The position numbers were made by a program, and so were the translations under genes. Shown piece after piece: positions 1 through 7,846 of a DNA stretch of 64,000 nt. Below the pieces are notes generated by a model, which was given only the letters and a program-made list of their open reading frames with translations, was not told the DNA's origin and ran no database searches. This stretch comes from Neorhizobium sp. SOG26 (GTDB taxonomy: Bacteria > Pseudomonadota > Alphaproteobacteria > Rhizobiales > Rhizobiaceae): positions 1,798,001 through 1,862,000 of the forward strand of contig NZ_CP025512.1 in the NCBI RefSeq assembly GCF_003491345.1, read 5' to 3'. How positions within the stretch are numbered: position 1 is the first letter of the stretch; each line of letters opens with the position of its first letter.

Positions 1-102
1 AAGGATGGATATCTGGTGAGCGATGTCGCGAGCCATTTGAGAGGGTCCCCATTGTTGGATTCGATCTTCAACGTCGGGTTCCCGGCAATGTTCCCGCGCC
101 AT
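1..102 (-). CDS. Possible hypothetical protein, N-terminal part only
   Basis: An open frame on the minus strand starts at ATG 100-102 and runs for 34 codons off the left edge of the window without a stop. It begins MAREHCREPD and is mostly polar. It lies 14 bases after the small gene ending at 117 and could be co-transcribed with it. The ribosome binding site is weak. No family is recognised and the fragment is too short to judge function, so this is a tentative partial gene. Confidence 0.3.
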   Translation of the reverse strand, partial: MAREHCREPDVEDRIQQWGPSQMARDIAHQISIL

Positions 103-116
103 CACCGGATGATGGG

Positions 117-269
117 TCAAGCCGCGATGCGGCGAGCGGCCTTGTGGACGGCCTTGGCGTCATCGCCGTACTGCTCCAGGATCGCAGCGGCGTCCTCGAC
201 GGCAATGCGATATTTCTTCGCGACGACAACGGGTGTGAGAGGCGCAGCAGCGCCTTTTTCATGGCTCAT
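117..269 (-). CDS. Small hypothetical protein (50 aa)
   Basis: Fifty codons from ATG 267-269 to TGA 117-119. The start has a GGAG ribosome binding site about eight bases upstream, which is the main support for a real gene. The protein begins MSHEKGAAAPLTP, is Ala-rich with one acidic and one basic helix-like stretch, and has no membrane segment or signal peptide. It resembles the small soluble orphan proteins common in rhizobial genomes, but I cannot name a family. The codon choice is GC-rich, like the host. Confidence 0.5.
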   Translation of the reverse strand: MSHEKGAAAPLTPVVVAKKYRIAVEDAAAILEQYGDDAKAVHKAARRIAA

Positions 270-645
270 GATTTTTCTCCGGAAGTTTCTGGCCGCAAAT
301 CGCGGCCGGGGCCATTGCCCCGTGATGCTTATATGGGGAGGGTGGAGGCGTTTTGCGAGTGTTGTCGGAGCGGATGATCAAAAAGATAAGGTGGCAATAG
401 TCCACTGTCTTGGACAGCCGATCAGAACATGGGTAACCGGCGTGGCTAAATTGCGCCGTCTCTGCGCACTCAAATCAAAAAAAGATCGGACCACATGAGC
501 CTCTTTCAGCCGCGCGCAAACTGCTCGTGTTGAATGACTAGAGCCCGCTCCTCCAACGAGAGGGGTTCAAATCTCTCGCGCCGCCGGCCCCACACAACAA
601 TAACGCAAACACGGGAAACACAGCGCGCGCAAACGCATGAAAACG
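270..645. other. Gene-free stretch with hairpins and a tRNA-like remnant
   Basis: No convincing gene. Two small adjacent hairpins are visible: GGCCGC/GCGGCC at 291-307 and GGGGC/GCCCC at 308-321. At 558-592 the plus strand reads like the 3' end of a tRNA, with GGTTCAAATC in a T-arm position flanked by GAGAG/CTCTC, followed by a GC-rich acceptor-like run. The T-stem is imperfect and no CCA follows, so at best it is a degenerate tRNA or tmRNA fragment, as old integration sites leave behind. Confidence 0.3.
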
Positions 646-1002
646 TTACGTTTTTTGCCTGCCGTTCAATGTACCACGATCCCGAATTAGCTCGCTTTCT
701 CGTTCACTCAACTGTTCTGGGGTACAGTTCTCGAGAATCGTGAGCTTGATCGCTCGGCCTTCCAAGTGTGCGGCACAAAGTTCTCTGTGGATACGGCGGA
801 ACGCGGCCGGCTTCTGCGGCCTGTACGGCCGACCCACGAGGATCTTGATCACGTTCCTCTCATATTCCAGGAACGGGCGAGAGCGGCGAGTGTACTTCCC
901 GATATAAACGCCGGCGCCCTCAATCTCCCATTGGTAGATGCCAGGTCGGTCTGGATCTACGCCGTCCGCAATGTACAACAAGTACCATCCCTTAGGCAGC
1001 AT
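646..1002 (-). CDS. GIY-YIG nuclease-like protein
   Basis: A 118-aa protein whose core fits a minimal GIY-YIG endonuclease domain. GIYQW (about residue 21) is the first motif and VYIGKYT (about residue 32) the second. An Arg-rich stretch follows, and ESELIRDRGTLN near the C-terminus supplies the catalytic-type Glu and the usual LI...LN ending. The family cuts DNA with one metal ion. Stand-alone short members occur in phages and mobile DNA. The start ATG at 1000-1002 has an AAGGA site seven bases upstream. The partner and substrate are unknown. No homing-intron context is visible. The fold is inferred from motifs only. Confidence 0.6.
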   Translation of the reverse strand: MLPKGWYLLYIADGVDPDRPGIYQWEIEGAGVYIGKYTRRSRPFLEYERNVIKILVGRPYRPQKPAAFRRIHRELCAAHLEGRAIKLTILENCTPEQLSERESELIRDRGTLNGRQKT

Positions 1003-1089
1003 GCGGTGTCCTTGCTGACCTTTCCCAGGCCCGGAATGTGAACGGCGGTGCGTATATCAATGCGTACGACAGATCATCGGGTGCCTAAC

Positions 1090-1165
1090 AATGATGAAAT
1101 TCATTGACTTAGGATGCTGGTGGGCCCTACTGGATCAAAGAAATGAACAATTTCAATGAGTTAGG
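1090..1165. repeat. Imperfect 24-bp direct repeat around a tRNA-end-like 10-mer
   Basis: Bases 1090-1113 and 1142-1165 match at 19 of 24 positions (AATGA...ATTTCA/TTCA..GA.TTAGG). Between them, at 1118-1127, lies TGGTGGGCCC, identical and in the same orientation as the 3' end of the tRNA-Ile gene at 17030-17039. Paired direct repeats around a core resemble integrase arm sites near an attachment site, but a 10-base core is short and may be chance. Confidence 0.3.
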
Positions 1166-1280
1166 CTTGCCTATTTTCCCGATACCGTCTGTAATGCCGT
1201 CACTTTTTCCAATTCAAAAGCCAGATGAAGGGCTGGCTTCAGGAGGTAGTGCCTCCTGTCGTGACGTAGGTTCGAGTGTG

Positions 1281-2030
1281 CTAACGGGCCTCCAATTGCG
1301 CGATGAGCTTCTTGAGTTCTATAACTGGCGTAGGGTCGGGGCGTTTGTCAAACACGCGCTCCATCCAATCCCCAGTGGTCTCGCAGAACTGCACCTTCGC
1401 TTTGTAGTCGGAAAGCGTCTGAGGCGGGAAGAAGGGCATGAGAGCCTGTGTCGCCGTGATGGACACCTGAACGAGTTCCTGAATACAGCCTTCGAGCAAA
1501 CTCGGGACGAGCATTGGTCCCATGTGCGCGTCGGCGTTCATCTCTGGCCTGAGCATGGCGAAGCCAGCGAAGGTTGGATGACCGCATAGGACGCACAGTC
1601 GCTTGTAATGAGCGGCCCGCTTCTTTTCGGTAAATCCGTCGCGCTTATCCAACTCATCCCTGATGAATCCGGGACCGAAGGCTCTCTGGCGCTTGTCTTC
1701 AGGCGTGACCTTCCACTCTTGGACAAGTTTTGGATCGGTCCTCAAATAATCGAGGAGCCAACCGCTCTCCATGATGTATCGAATCTGCAAGCCCGACGAC
1801 TGGTAGTATCCGCCGAGCAGCAGCTTGATGGCTGAAGCCATTGAGTTGAACACGCTGGCACCGATGAGAGCCACGATCACTTGGTCTTCGGTCATGTCCT
1901 CCGTGTTCACACGAACGTAATGGTGCATGTCCATGCACCTTTCGATCATCGAGACGTGAAACGACATCTCATCGTTCGCCTCGATGATCTCGATAGACTT
2001 TGCGCGAAGGTCCTCTTCACCCCCGTGCAA
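1281..2030 (-). CDS. Hypothetical helical protein (about 250-260 aa)
   Basis: Unassigned soluble protein, mostly alpha-helical, with a clear acidic/aromatic pattern (IRYIMESGWLLDYL near residue 85 and a Cys pair LCVLCGH near residue 150). The general look recalls DUF5677-like helical proteins, but this is only an impression. The first standard start is TTG at 2030, which lacks a Shine-Dalgarno. In the same frame, ATA at 2058-2060 sits six bases after a strong AGGAG, so the original start may have been there. Directly upstream in the same frame is the amber stop of the 80-aa gene ending at 2070. The two are probably one operon. Function unknown. Confidence 0.5.
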   Translation of the reverse strand: MHGGEEDLRAKSIEIIEANDEMSFHVSMIERCMDMHHYVRVNTEDMTEDQVIVALIGASVFNSMASAIKLLLGGYYQSSGLQIRYIMESGWLLDYLRTDPKLVQEWKVTPEDKRQRAFGPGFIRDELDKRDGFTEKKRAAHYKRLCVLCGHPTFAGFAMLRPEMNADAHMGPMLVPSLLEGCIQELVQVSITATQALMPFFPPQTLSDYKAKVQFCETTGDWMERVFDKRPDPTPVIELKKLIAQLEAR

Positions 2031-2069
2031 TAAGGTCAGATTTTCAGGGATAGCAGTTATGGGTATCTC

Positions 2070-2312
2070 CTATGAAATCTCGGCAGCGCTGGCGACTTGC
2101 GACGTTTCGGACATGCGCAGCCAATGTTTGCCGATTGGCTCCTGCGTCAGACGCCCAAGTTGTACCATTTCAGAAAGCTGGGTGCGCATCTCGTGGGGTA
2201 TATCACGTACCTTCAGTGTCACAGGACCACGCAGACGAATCTGTTCAAGCAAATTATAAAGATACTCGCCTTCAGTGCAGTTAAAACGCTTCTGGAAGCT
2301 AAGTTTACGCAT
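2070..2312 (-). CDS. Small hypothetical protein (80 aa), first gene of a two-gene operon
   Basis: Begins MRKLSFQKRFNCTEGEYLYN with an AGAGGAG ribosome binding site seven bases before the ATG, a strong start. The sequence suggests a small winged-helix or other DNA-binding-like fold (helices plus VTLKVRDIPHEMRTQL and LGRLTQEPIG), but no family is recognised. It ends at TAG 2070-2072, whose last bases overlap the AGGAG that would serve the next gene (ending at 1281). That arrangement implies translational coupling of the pair. Base composition is lower in GC than the core genes, consistent with acquired DNA. Confidence 0.5.
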   Translation of the reverse strand: MRKLSFQKRFNCTEGEYLYNLLEQIRLRGPVTLKVRDIPHEMRTQLSEMVQLGRLTQEPIGKHWLRMSETSQVASAAEIS

Positions 2313-2580
2313 AGTAGACTCCTCTGACGAATCTAGGTTTATTTTCCTATACTATCTACTCTGTCAGCAGCGCAGTCAACATTTAGTTGAGAGTATTGGG
2401 CCCCGGTTGGTGTGGTTGCACGTGGTTTCGTGTTTAGGACCCACACCCGCAACCAAGGCGAAAATGCCGCCTCCCAAAACGCCCCGATTCGAGGAGTTGG
2501 TGTATTCGCCTAAGTATATGATAGTTAACGTGATTTTTGGATTTAGACCGACGCGGCTTTACTGGCGCAAAAACGGCCTG

Positions 2581-2631
2581 ACGGTATCCGAGCCTCAAAA
2601 CATGACGGTATTTTGGGTGTCAGGATACCGT
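2581..2631. repeat. Inverted repeat ACGGTATCC/GGATACCGT
   Basis: A perfect 9-bp inverted repeat, arms 2581-2589 and 2623-2631, with a 33-base loop that itself carries a further TGACGGTAT copy (2603-2611). Three GGTAT/ATACC units in 50 bases suggest either a protein-binding cluster or a transposon end remnant. No T-run follows, so it is not an obvious terminator. Confidence 0.4.
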
Positions 2632-2796
2632 AAAACGGCTTCGCTGGACCATTTTCCGAAAGTTAGGCTATTGATTTTATTGGAGAATATTTGTCCAGAT
2701 GGTCAAAAAGTGCATGTAGGCCGCCACAAACGTCTGAACTGAGGCCCACCAATAATCAATAACTTAGCGCCGAGACCGCCGCAACCGATTGATCTC

Positions 2797-2848
2797 GCCG
2801 CCGCATACCTCTGATCCGAACTGTGTCTGCCGCCACATACCTCTGATC
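2797..2848. repeat. 20-bp direct repeat (19/20 identical)
   Basis: GCCGCCGCATACCTCTGATC at 2797-2816 is repeated at 2829-2848 with one change (G to A at position 7), a 32-base period. There are only two units, too few for a CRISPR. A regulator-binding pair or a slippage duplication is possible. Confidence 0.5.
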
Positions 2849-3097
2849 ATTGAGACATATAATTGATTTTCTTAGGCAAGTCGGAGGCGACTTAACGTCG
2901 TAGAAATTGCGCGAAGCTGGCGAACGCAATGGAATTAGGGGAAGTTGGCTGAATCAAAATATATGCAGTCAACTGTAGATGATGCTCAAGGTCTCGTGCT
3001 GGTGATGGCCCGATGTATCTGGCCGGTTGTTGCGAACTTCTAAGCTTGCATGCAAAACTTGGCTCATCGCTCCCGATTTGACCGAAACCGAGTTTCC

Positions 3098-4951
3098 ATG
3101 TCGATAACTGAAACGCACTTCCGCAAGTCCGTCTCAAACCTCAAGCCCCCCTCTTCAGGTCAGTATATCCAGGCAGACTGGGATTTGGCTTACGGGAAGA
3201 TTTCCCCAACAGATGACGATACTCGGCTCTATGAAGCCGCCAAATGGATAGCTTCGGAATACGCCGAGTTGTCAAAAAAATATCCGTCGCCTGCCTTTGG
3301 CTCCCTAGATTCAGAATGGGCCACAATCCTGGCGGTAGCTATATTGAACCGGGATCACCGCATCGCCGAGAAGTTGCGCGACGAGGTCGCCAAAGAACGT
3401 CGAGATGATCCAATATATTCAATGGATGCCTTTTCTGGTCTCCGGATCGAGGGCAACAACGGGCAACATTTCACGACAACGGATTTCGCCGAGAGCAGCA
3501 CAGACCTTACCGAAAACTGGCTTTTCGATGCTCTTAAAGTATCTGGATCGAGCGCTCCGCCCGAAGACCTCACTACATTCGGCGTGGCGGCCGGCAAGTT
3601 CTATAGCTTCCGAAAACTTTTGAGCACGCTTTGGAACCAGGCATGGTTCGATGCCTGGTATTTTGACCTCGACAAAGATGGTGCAACGATATGGATGCCT
3701 AGCGACCCAGATGCCATGATCCTAGATCAGAGTTGGCTACAGCGCCAACAAACGAATTTGATGAACTACCCGTATATCGATATCTCTATTTGGCCGTCAC
3801 TTTCGCCGAGTCAGCGAAGGAAGCGCTCCAGATTGAGGGCCGTGACGTCAGTTAGGAGGACCGAAAATTCGGTGCTGGCCCGAGTGTCTTCTGCGCAGTA
3901 TCTCTCTTCAAGACCACCTGTATATACGATCGAGAGAAGCGGGCTGGAAGGCTCCTTTATCGCAGATTTTCTTGACGTTGATATGCCGAATGCAAAAGGC
4001 GTGACGGTGGCGCACCTTTTATCGGCATGGCATCTGATCCTTGACATCGCACACGGGCTGAGCCGGGTTACGAAGCTTCCCCAAACAATATCGCCCAAAG
4101 ACGCACGAGAAATAGCACTGACTGTACCAGAAGGTACGCTGGTTCAAGCTATCGCTGAGGGGATACCTATCGACGCAGTGACGGCAAAAAAAATCGTCGA
4201 GTTTTTGACGTTCGAAATCAAAACGTCGAAAAATCAGAAGGGAAATCGAGGTCTTTGGTCCGCTCCCTTGGTTAAGATTCCCAACTGTAATGATTATCTT
4301 TTGCCACTTCCCGCCCTGGAAACGAGTAACCCTTTGCGCAAGGCAGAGGCTTGGATGGAAAAGGGAGGTATTGATGACTCTAACCCGATTGCTGCTCGGG
4401 GTGAAAAATACGAAGTAATATACCGTGCCAGAATACGGCAGGCAGTTATCGACAATCGATATTTCAAAACCGCTTCAGTTGCGGAACATGGAGTTAAAAA
4501 GACAAAAGACTTCGGTGAGCAGATCGATCTTCTCGTGGCCTTCGGTGGTATCTGCCTAGTTGGAGAAGTTAAGCTGCTGTTGATGCCGGCCGATCCTTTC
4601 GAGAAAGCTCGGTACGACGGGAAATTGAAATCTGCCGCTACCCAAGCGAAACGAAAAACGCAGCTTTTGCAGACTCGACCTGACGTTGCCGCAAAGGCGC
4701 TAGGAATAGCCGTGGAGTCTGCCAAGAGCCTCCGATATATCCCGATTGTAATTCCAGCACAGGACTACGGCTTTTCGACAAAGGTGGATGATGTCCTGAT
4801 CGTTGAGGCATCTTTTTTGAAGCTTTATCTCAGTGGCGGCGACCTTGTGGTTGGTCGAGCGATTCAGAAAGGGAGCTCTAGGGCAATAGACAGGACGATC
4901 CAATACTATCAAACGGAAGCCCAGGCAGGACAGAATGTTGATTTGCACTGA
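3098..4951 (+). CDS. Large protein with C-terminal PD-(D/E)XK nuclease motif, 3' end altered by IS21
   Basis: A 617-aa soluble protein without close resemblance to a named family. Near the C-terminus, D477 in QIDLLVAF followed by E490-V-K492 in LVGEVKL is the classic PD-(D/E)XK nuclease signature (D, then E-x-K at the end of the next strand), with a basic, Gln/Lys-rich helix after it (AATQAKRK). The first 400 residues are helical with Trp/Asp-rich patches and show no ATPase motif. An in-frame ATG at 3050 would add 16 residues. Neither start has a good ribosome binding site. The last five residues (NVDLH) and the stop are supplied by the left end of the IS21 element, so the native C-terminus is probably lost. 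The location in mobile DNA and low GC suggest a defence or mobile-element nuclease. This is inference. Confidence 0.6.
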   Translation: MSITETHFRKSVSNLKPPSSGQYIQADWDLAYGKISPTDDDTRLYEAAKWIASEYAELSKKYPSPAFGSLDSEWATILAVAILNRDHRIAEKLRDEVAKERRDDPIYSMDAFSGLRIEGNNGQHFTTTDFAESSTDLTENWLFDALKVSGSSAPPEDLTTFGVAAGKFYSFRKLLSTLWNQAWFDAWYFDLDKDGATIWMPSDPDAMILDQSWLQRQQTNLMNYPYIDISIWPSLSPSQRRKRSRLRAVTSVRRTENSVLARVSSAQYLSSRPPVYTIERSGLEGSFIADFLDVDMPNAKGVTVAHLLSAWHLILDIAHGLSRVTKLPQTISPKDAREIALTVPEGTLVQAIAEGIPIDAVTAKKIVEFLTFEIKTSKNQKGNRGLWSAPLVKIPNCNDYLLPLPALETSNPLRKAEAWMEKGGIDDSNPIAARGEKYEVIYRARIRQAVIDNRYFKTASVAEHGVKKTKDFGEQIDLLVAFGGICLVGEVKLLLMPADPFEKARYDGKLKSAATQAKRKTQLLQTRPDVAAKALGIAVESAKSLRYIPIVIPAQDYGFSTKVDDVLIVEASFLKLYLSGGDLVVGRAIQKGSSRAIDRTIQYYQTEAQAGQNVDLH

Positions 4952-4967
4952 GAGCTGACCCGGGATT
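4936..4967 (+). repeat. IS21 left terminal inverted repeat
   Basis: 32 bases identical to the reverse complement of 7398-7429. Identity ends exactly at the outer TG and at the inner base 4968. It contains the stop codon used by the upstream nuclease gene. Confidence 0.92.
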
Positions 4968-4988
4968 TGCGCCGAGAAGTGACCCGCC

Positions 4989-5801
4989 TTAGGTATCGTC
5001 CGTCGTGGTTGGGGTGGTCAAGTTCCTGCGTTTCTCCTTCGTAGTTTTGGGCTCATGGGCTGAACTGTTTTTGAAGCGGAAGCTGTCGTTTCCGGTTTCG
5101 AGGATGTGGCAATGATGTGTGAGCCGGTCGAGCAACGCGGTGGTCATCTTGGCATCGCCAAAAACGCTGGCCCATTCGCTGAAGCTCAGGTTGGTGGTGA
5201 TGATGACGCTCGTGTGCTCGTAGAGTTTACTCAGTAAATGGAAGAGCAGCGCACCGCCTGAAGCACTGAACGGCAGGTAACCGAGTTCGTCCAGGATGAC
5301 GAGATCGGAGTGTGCCAGGCGGTTGGCGATCTGCCCTGGTCGGCCTTGGGACTTCTCTTGCTCGAGCGCGTTGACCAGTTCCACGGTCGAGAAGAACCGA
5401 ACTCGCTTGTGATGATGTTCGATAGCCTGGACACCAATTGCCGTGGCGATATGCGTTTTGCCCGTGCCGGGGCCGCCGACCAGGACGATGTTGTTGGCGT
5501 CGTCGAGGAAGTCGCAGCGATGAAGCTGACGCACCAGCGCCTCATTGATCTCACTGCTGGCGAAGTCGAAGCCGTTCAGATCACGATAGGCTGGAAAGCG
5601 TGCCGTCTTGAGCTGGTAGGCGGTCGATCGAACTTCGCGTTCCGCAGTCTCGGCCTTGAGAAGCTGCGACAGGATCGGGATTGCCGCCTCGAACGCCGGC
5701 GATCCTTGCTCCGTGAGCTCGCCGACGGCCTGGGCCATGCCGTGCATCTTCAGTTGCCGCAACATGATGACGATAGCGCCGCTTGCCGGATTATGACGCA
5801 T
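4989..5801 (-). CDS. istB: IS21 transposition helper ATPase IstB
   Basis: 270-aa AAA+ ATPase that assists the IstA transposase in target choice and strand transfer. Walker [10 protein letters not shown] (about residue 107) and Walker [12 protein letters not shown] (about residue 170) are intact, and the N-terminal helical domain ([14 protein letters not shown]) matches IstB/DnaC-like proteins. Length is normal for the family (about 250-270 aa). The ATG at 5801 lies inside the end of istA (11-base overlap), a coupling typical of IS21 elements. Confidence 0.95.
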   Translation of the reverse strand: MRHNPASGAIVIMLRQLKMHGMAQAVGELTEQGSPAFEAAIPILSQLLKAETAEREVRSTAYQLKTARFPAYRDLNGFDFASSEINEALVRQLHRCDFLDDANNIVLVGGPGTGKTHIATAIGVQAIEHHHKRVRFFSTVELVNALEQEKSQGRPGQIANRLAHSDLVILDELGYLPFSASGGALLFHLLSKLYEHTSVIITTNLSFSEWASVFGDAKMTTALLDRLTHHCHILETGNDSFRFKNSSAHEPKTTKEKRRNLTTPTTTDDT

Positions 5802-7317
5802 GGCGAGCCTCCGTCTTTCTCAGCGCATCGTAGCGTTCGACATTGGCCTTGGGCTCGTTGATGAGCGTCAGGGCCTGAGGGGCGTCAATGGTGGGCGGTG
5901 TGAAGGATTTGCCGTCGACGAGGCGATGCAGCAGGTTCAGCACGTGGGTCTTCGTGGGGACGCCGGACTTCAGTGCCATGTCCACGGCCGACAGGATGGC
6001 CTGTTCGTCGTGCTGGAGGACCAGCGCCAGGATATCGACCATCTCGCGGTCGCCACCCGGCTTCTTCAGGAGGTATTGCTGCAAGGCTCGGAATGCGTCC
6101 GGTAGCTCAACGAACGGTGCACCATTGCGAAGAGCGCCCGGCTTGCGTTGCACGACCGCCAGATAATGCCGCCAGTCGTAGATCGTCTGTCCCGGTCGAT
6201 CATGAGAGCGATCGATGACACGGCGGTGCTCACAGACGATCTGGCCCTCCGCGGCGACAACGATACGGTCCGGATAGACCCGGAGGCTCACCGGCCGATT
6301 GGCGAAGGATGCCGGGACACTGTAGCGATTGCGCTCCAGATGGACGAGGCAGGTCGGCGTGACCCGCTTGGTATACTCGACGAAGCCGTCGAACGGCCGG
6401 GAAACCGGCATCAATACCAAAGCTTCCTCAGCCCAGATGTCAGCGATGGTGCCGCGCATCTGGCCGTGTGGCGTCTGCGCCCACAATTCCTTGCAGCGCT
6501 GCTCCAGCCAGTCGTTCAACGCTTCCAGCGACGGAAAGCGCGGCGTGGGCTGCCAGAGACGATGACGGGCATCCTGAACGTTCTTCTCGACCTGTCCTTT
6601 CTCCCAGCCGGAGGCAGGATTGCAGAACTCGGGTTCGAACACATAGTGGCTGGCCATTGCCAGGAAGCGGATGTTGACGTCACGCTCTTTGCCACGGCCG
6701 ACCTTGTCGATTGCCGTGCGCATGTTGTCGTAGATGCCGCGACCGGGGATGCCGCCGAAGACCCGGAATGCATGGTTGTGGGCGTCGAACAGCATCTCGT
6801 GCGTCTGCAAGAGATAGGCACGGACGATGAAGGCGCGGCTGTAACTCAGCTTCGTATGCGCCACCTGCAGCTTGGTGCGCTCATTGCCAATGATGGCCCA
6901 GTCCTCCGACCAATCGAATTGGAACGCTTCGCCCGGCTCGAAGGCCAGAGGCACGAACGTTCCGCGCCCCGTCGTCTGGAATTCCCTCTGCCGGTCTGCC
7001 TTCCATTCCCGGGCAAAGGCTGCAACACGGCAGTAGGAACCGTCATAGCCGAGGCTCACCAGGTCGGCGTGGAGCTGCTTCAGGGTGCGCTTCTGTTTGC
7101 GGCCCTTCTTGGATTCCGTCTTCAGCCAGGCCGACAGCCGATCTGCGAAAGGGTCGAGCTTGCTCGGTCGCTCCGGGACCTTGAACTTCGGCTCGACGCC
7201 GTCCAACCGCAGGTATTTGCGGACAGTGTTCCGGGACAGGCCGGTCCTGCGGCAAATCTCCCGAATCGAAAGATGCTCTCGAAAATGCCAGCGTCGGATT
7301 ACGCTCAGTAACGCCAT
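5791..7317 (-). CDS. istA: IS21 transposase IstA (DDE family)
   Basis: 508-aa DDE transposase. The N-terminal helix-turn-helix ([18 protein letters not shown]) binds the element ends. The catalytic core shows FDWSEDW (first Asp), IYDNMRTA (second Asp) and [10 protein letters not shown] (Glu), and the C-terminal part is the beta-barrel common to the family. Start chosen at ATG 7317, because GGAG lies seven bases upstream. A GTG at 7326 overlaps that site and is less likely. There are no frameshifts or internal stops, so the protein should be functional. Confidence 0.94.
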   Translation of the reverse strand: MALLSVIRRWHFREHLSIREICRRTGLSRNTVRKYLRLDGVEPKFKVPERPSKLDPFADRLSAWLKTESKKGRKQKRTLKQLHADLVSLGYDGSYCRVAAFAREWKADRQREFQTTGRGTFVPLAFEPGEAFQFDWSEDWAIIGNERTKLQVAHTKLSYSRAFIVRAYLLQTHEMLFDAHNHAFRVFGGIPGRGIYDNMRTAIDKVGRGKERDVNIRFLAMASHYVFEPEFCNPASGWEKGQVEKNVQDARHRLWQPTPRFPSLEALNDWLEQRCKELWAQTPHGQMRGTIADIWAEEALVLMPVSRPFDGFVEYTKRVTPTCLVHLERNRYSVPASFANRPVSLRVYPDRIVVAAEGQIVCEHRRVIDRSHDRPGQTIYDWRHYLAVVQRKPGALRNGAPFVELPDAFRALQQYLLKKPGGDREMVDILALVLQHDEQAILSAVDMALKSGVPTKTHVLNLLHRLVDGKSFTPPTIDAPQALTLINEPKANVERYDALRKTEARHAS

Positions 7318-7397
7318 GTCGATCACTCCAAAGCCCCCGCTGAAACCTCGCGAGGGATGATTGAAACATGGGTCAAATCTCAGTGATAATTTCCCGC

Positions 7398-7429
7398 AAT
7401 CCCGGGTCAGCTCTCAGTGCAAATCAACA
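7398..7429 (-). repeat. IS21 right terminal inverted repeat
   Basis: Reverse complement of 4936-4967 without mismatch, ending in ...AATCAACA. The promoter for istAB should lie just inside it. Confidence 0.92.
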
Positions 7430-7450
7430 GTCATTGAGGGCGGAGCTGCG

Positions 7451-7846
7451 ATGGAGAAGCCGCCAGAACAAACGCGGTTGCAGGTCCCAGAGGACATACC
7501 AGAGGCAATGCACGGCGAGTGGTTGGCCATCGTCGCTGACCTGAAGAGCCGACACAATTTCACGGAAGCGATGTTCGGCGTCATCGGTGCCTATGTGACA
7601 GCCTTGTGGAACATGCGGCAGGCGCAAAAAGCGCTCGACGATTATGGGCAGGTCTTCACGAGTCCAAAGGGCGTCCTCATGAAGAACCCCGCAGTGACCC
7701 TCCACGGCAAAGCTCAGGCAACGGTCATGCGGCTGTCGGCCGAGCTTGGGCTGACACCGGCAGCGCGTTCTCGGCCGCGCATGAAAGACGATCCAGAGGG
7801 CGCTCAAAAGGACATGTTTGATGGAACCCCTCTCCTGGATTTTTGA
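7451..7846 (+). CDS. Phage terminase small subunit (P27 type)
   Basis: 131 aa, binds the packaging site and hands DNA to the large subunit. The pattern NFTEAMFGVIGAYVTALWN (helix) followed by a conserved KNPAVTLHGKAQATVMRLSA segment is typical of P27-family small terminases (the N-P...L.....A motif), as is the Arg/Lys-rich tail. ATG at 7451 has GGAG seven bases before it. The end overlaps the large terminase start by 26 bases. The IS21 end lies only 21 bases upstream, so the native phage promoter has been removed. Confidence 0.85.
   Translation: MEKPPEQTRLQVPEDIPEAMHGEWLAIVADLKSRHNFTEAMFGVIGAYVTALWNMRQAQKALDDYGQVFTSPKGVLMKNPAVTLHGKAQATVMRLSAELGLTPAARSRPRMKDDPEGAQKDMFDGTPLLDF

Larger units (their letters stand above)
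2313..3097. other. Gene-poor, lower-GC stretch with repeats
   Basis: No credible gene. A plus-strand open frame spanning 2275-2742 has no ribosome binding site and an unlikely composition. The stretch holds the inverted repeat at 2581-2631 and the 20-bp direct repeat at 2797-2848, and must contain the promoters for the minus-strand gene starting at 2312 and the plus-strand gene starting near 3098. It looks like a junction of mobile elements. Confidence 0.4.
4936..7429 (-). mobile_element. IS21-family insertion sequence, complete
   Basis: A 2494-bp element carrying istA and istB on the minus strand, bounded by perfect 32-bp inverted repeats that start TGTTGATTTGCACTGAGAGC. Subterminal copies of TGAGANNTGACCC occur inside both ends, as is usual for IS21 elements. 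Both genes look intact, so it may be active. The eight bases flanking each side (GGACAGAA left, GTCATTGA right) do not match, so the 4-8 bp target duplication expected after simple insertion is missing. Its right end is 21 bases before the prophage small-terminase start. Confidence 0.93.

Noticed and set aside
540..592. Left attachment site of the prophage at tRNA-Ile
   Set aside because: The tRNA-like piece is in the opposite orientation to tRNA-Ile and its sequence does not match that tRNA's T-arm and acceptor.
2275..2742. 155-codon plus-strand open frame
   Set aside because: No ribosome binding site, unusual residue composition, overlaps the promoter side of the well-supported minus-strand gene, and the repeats at 2581-2631 lie inside it.
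2797..2848. CRISPR-like repeat
   Set aside because: Only two 20-bp copies with a 12-base spacer and no cas genes nearby.
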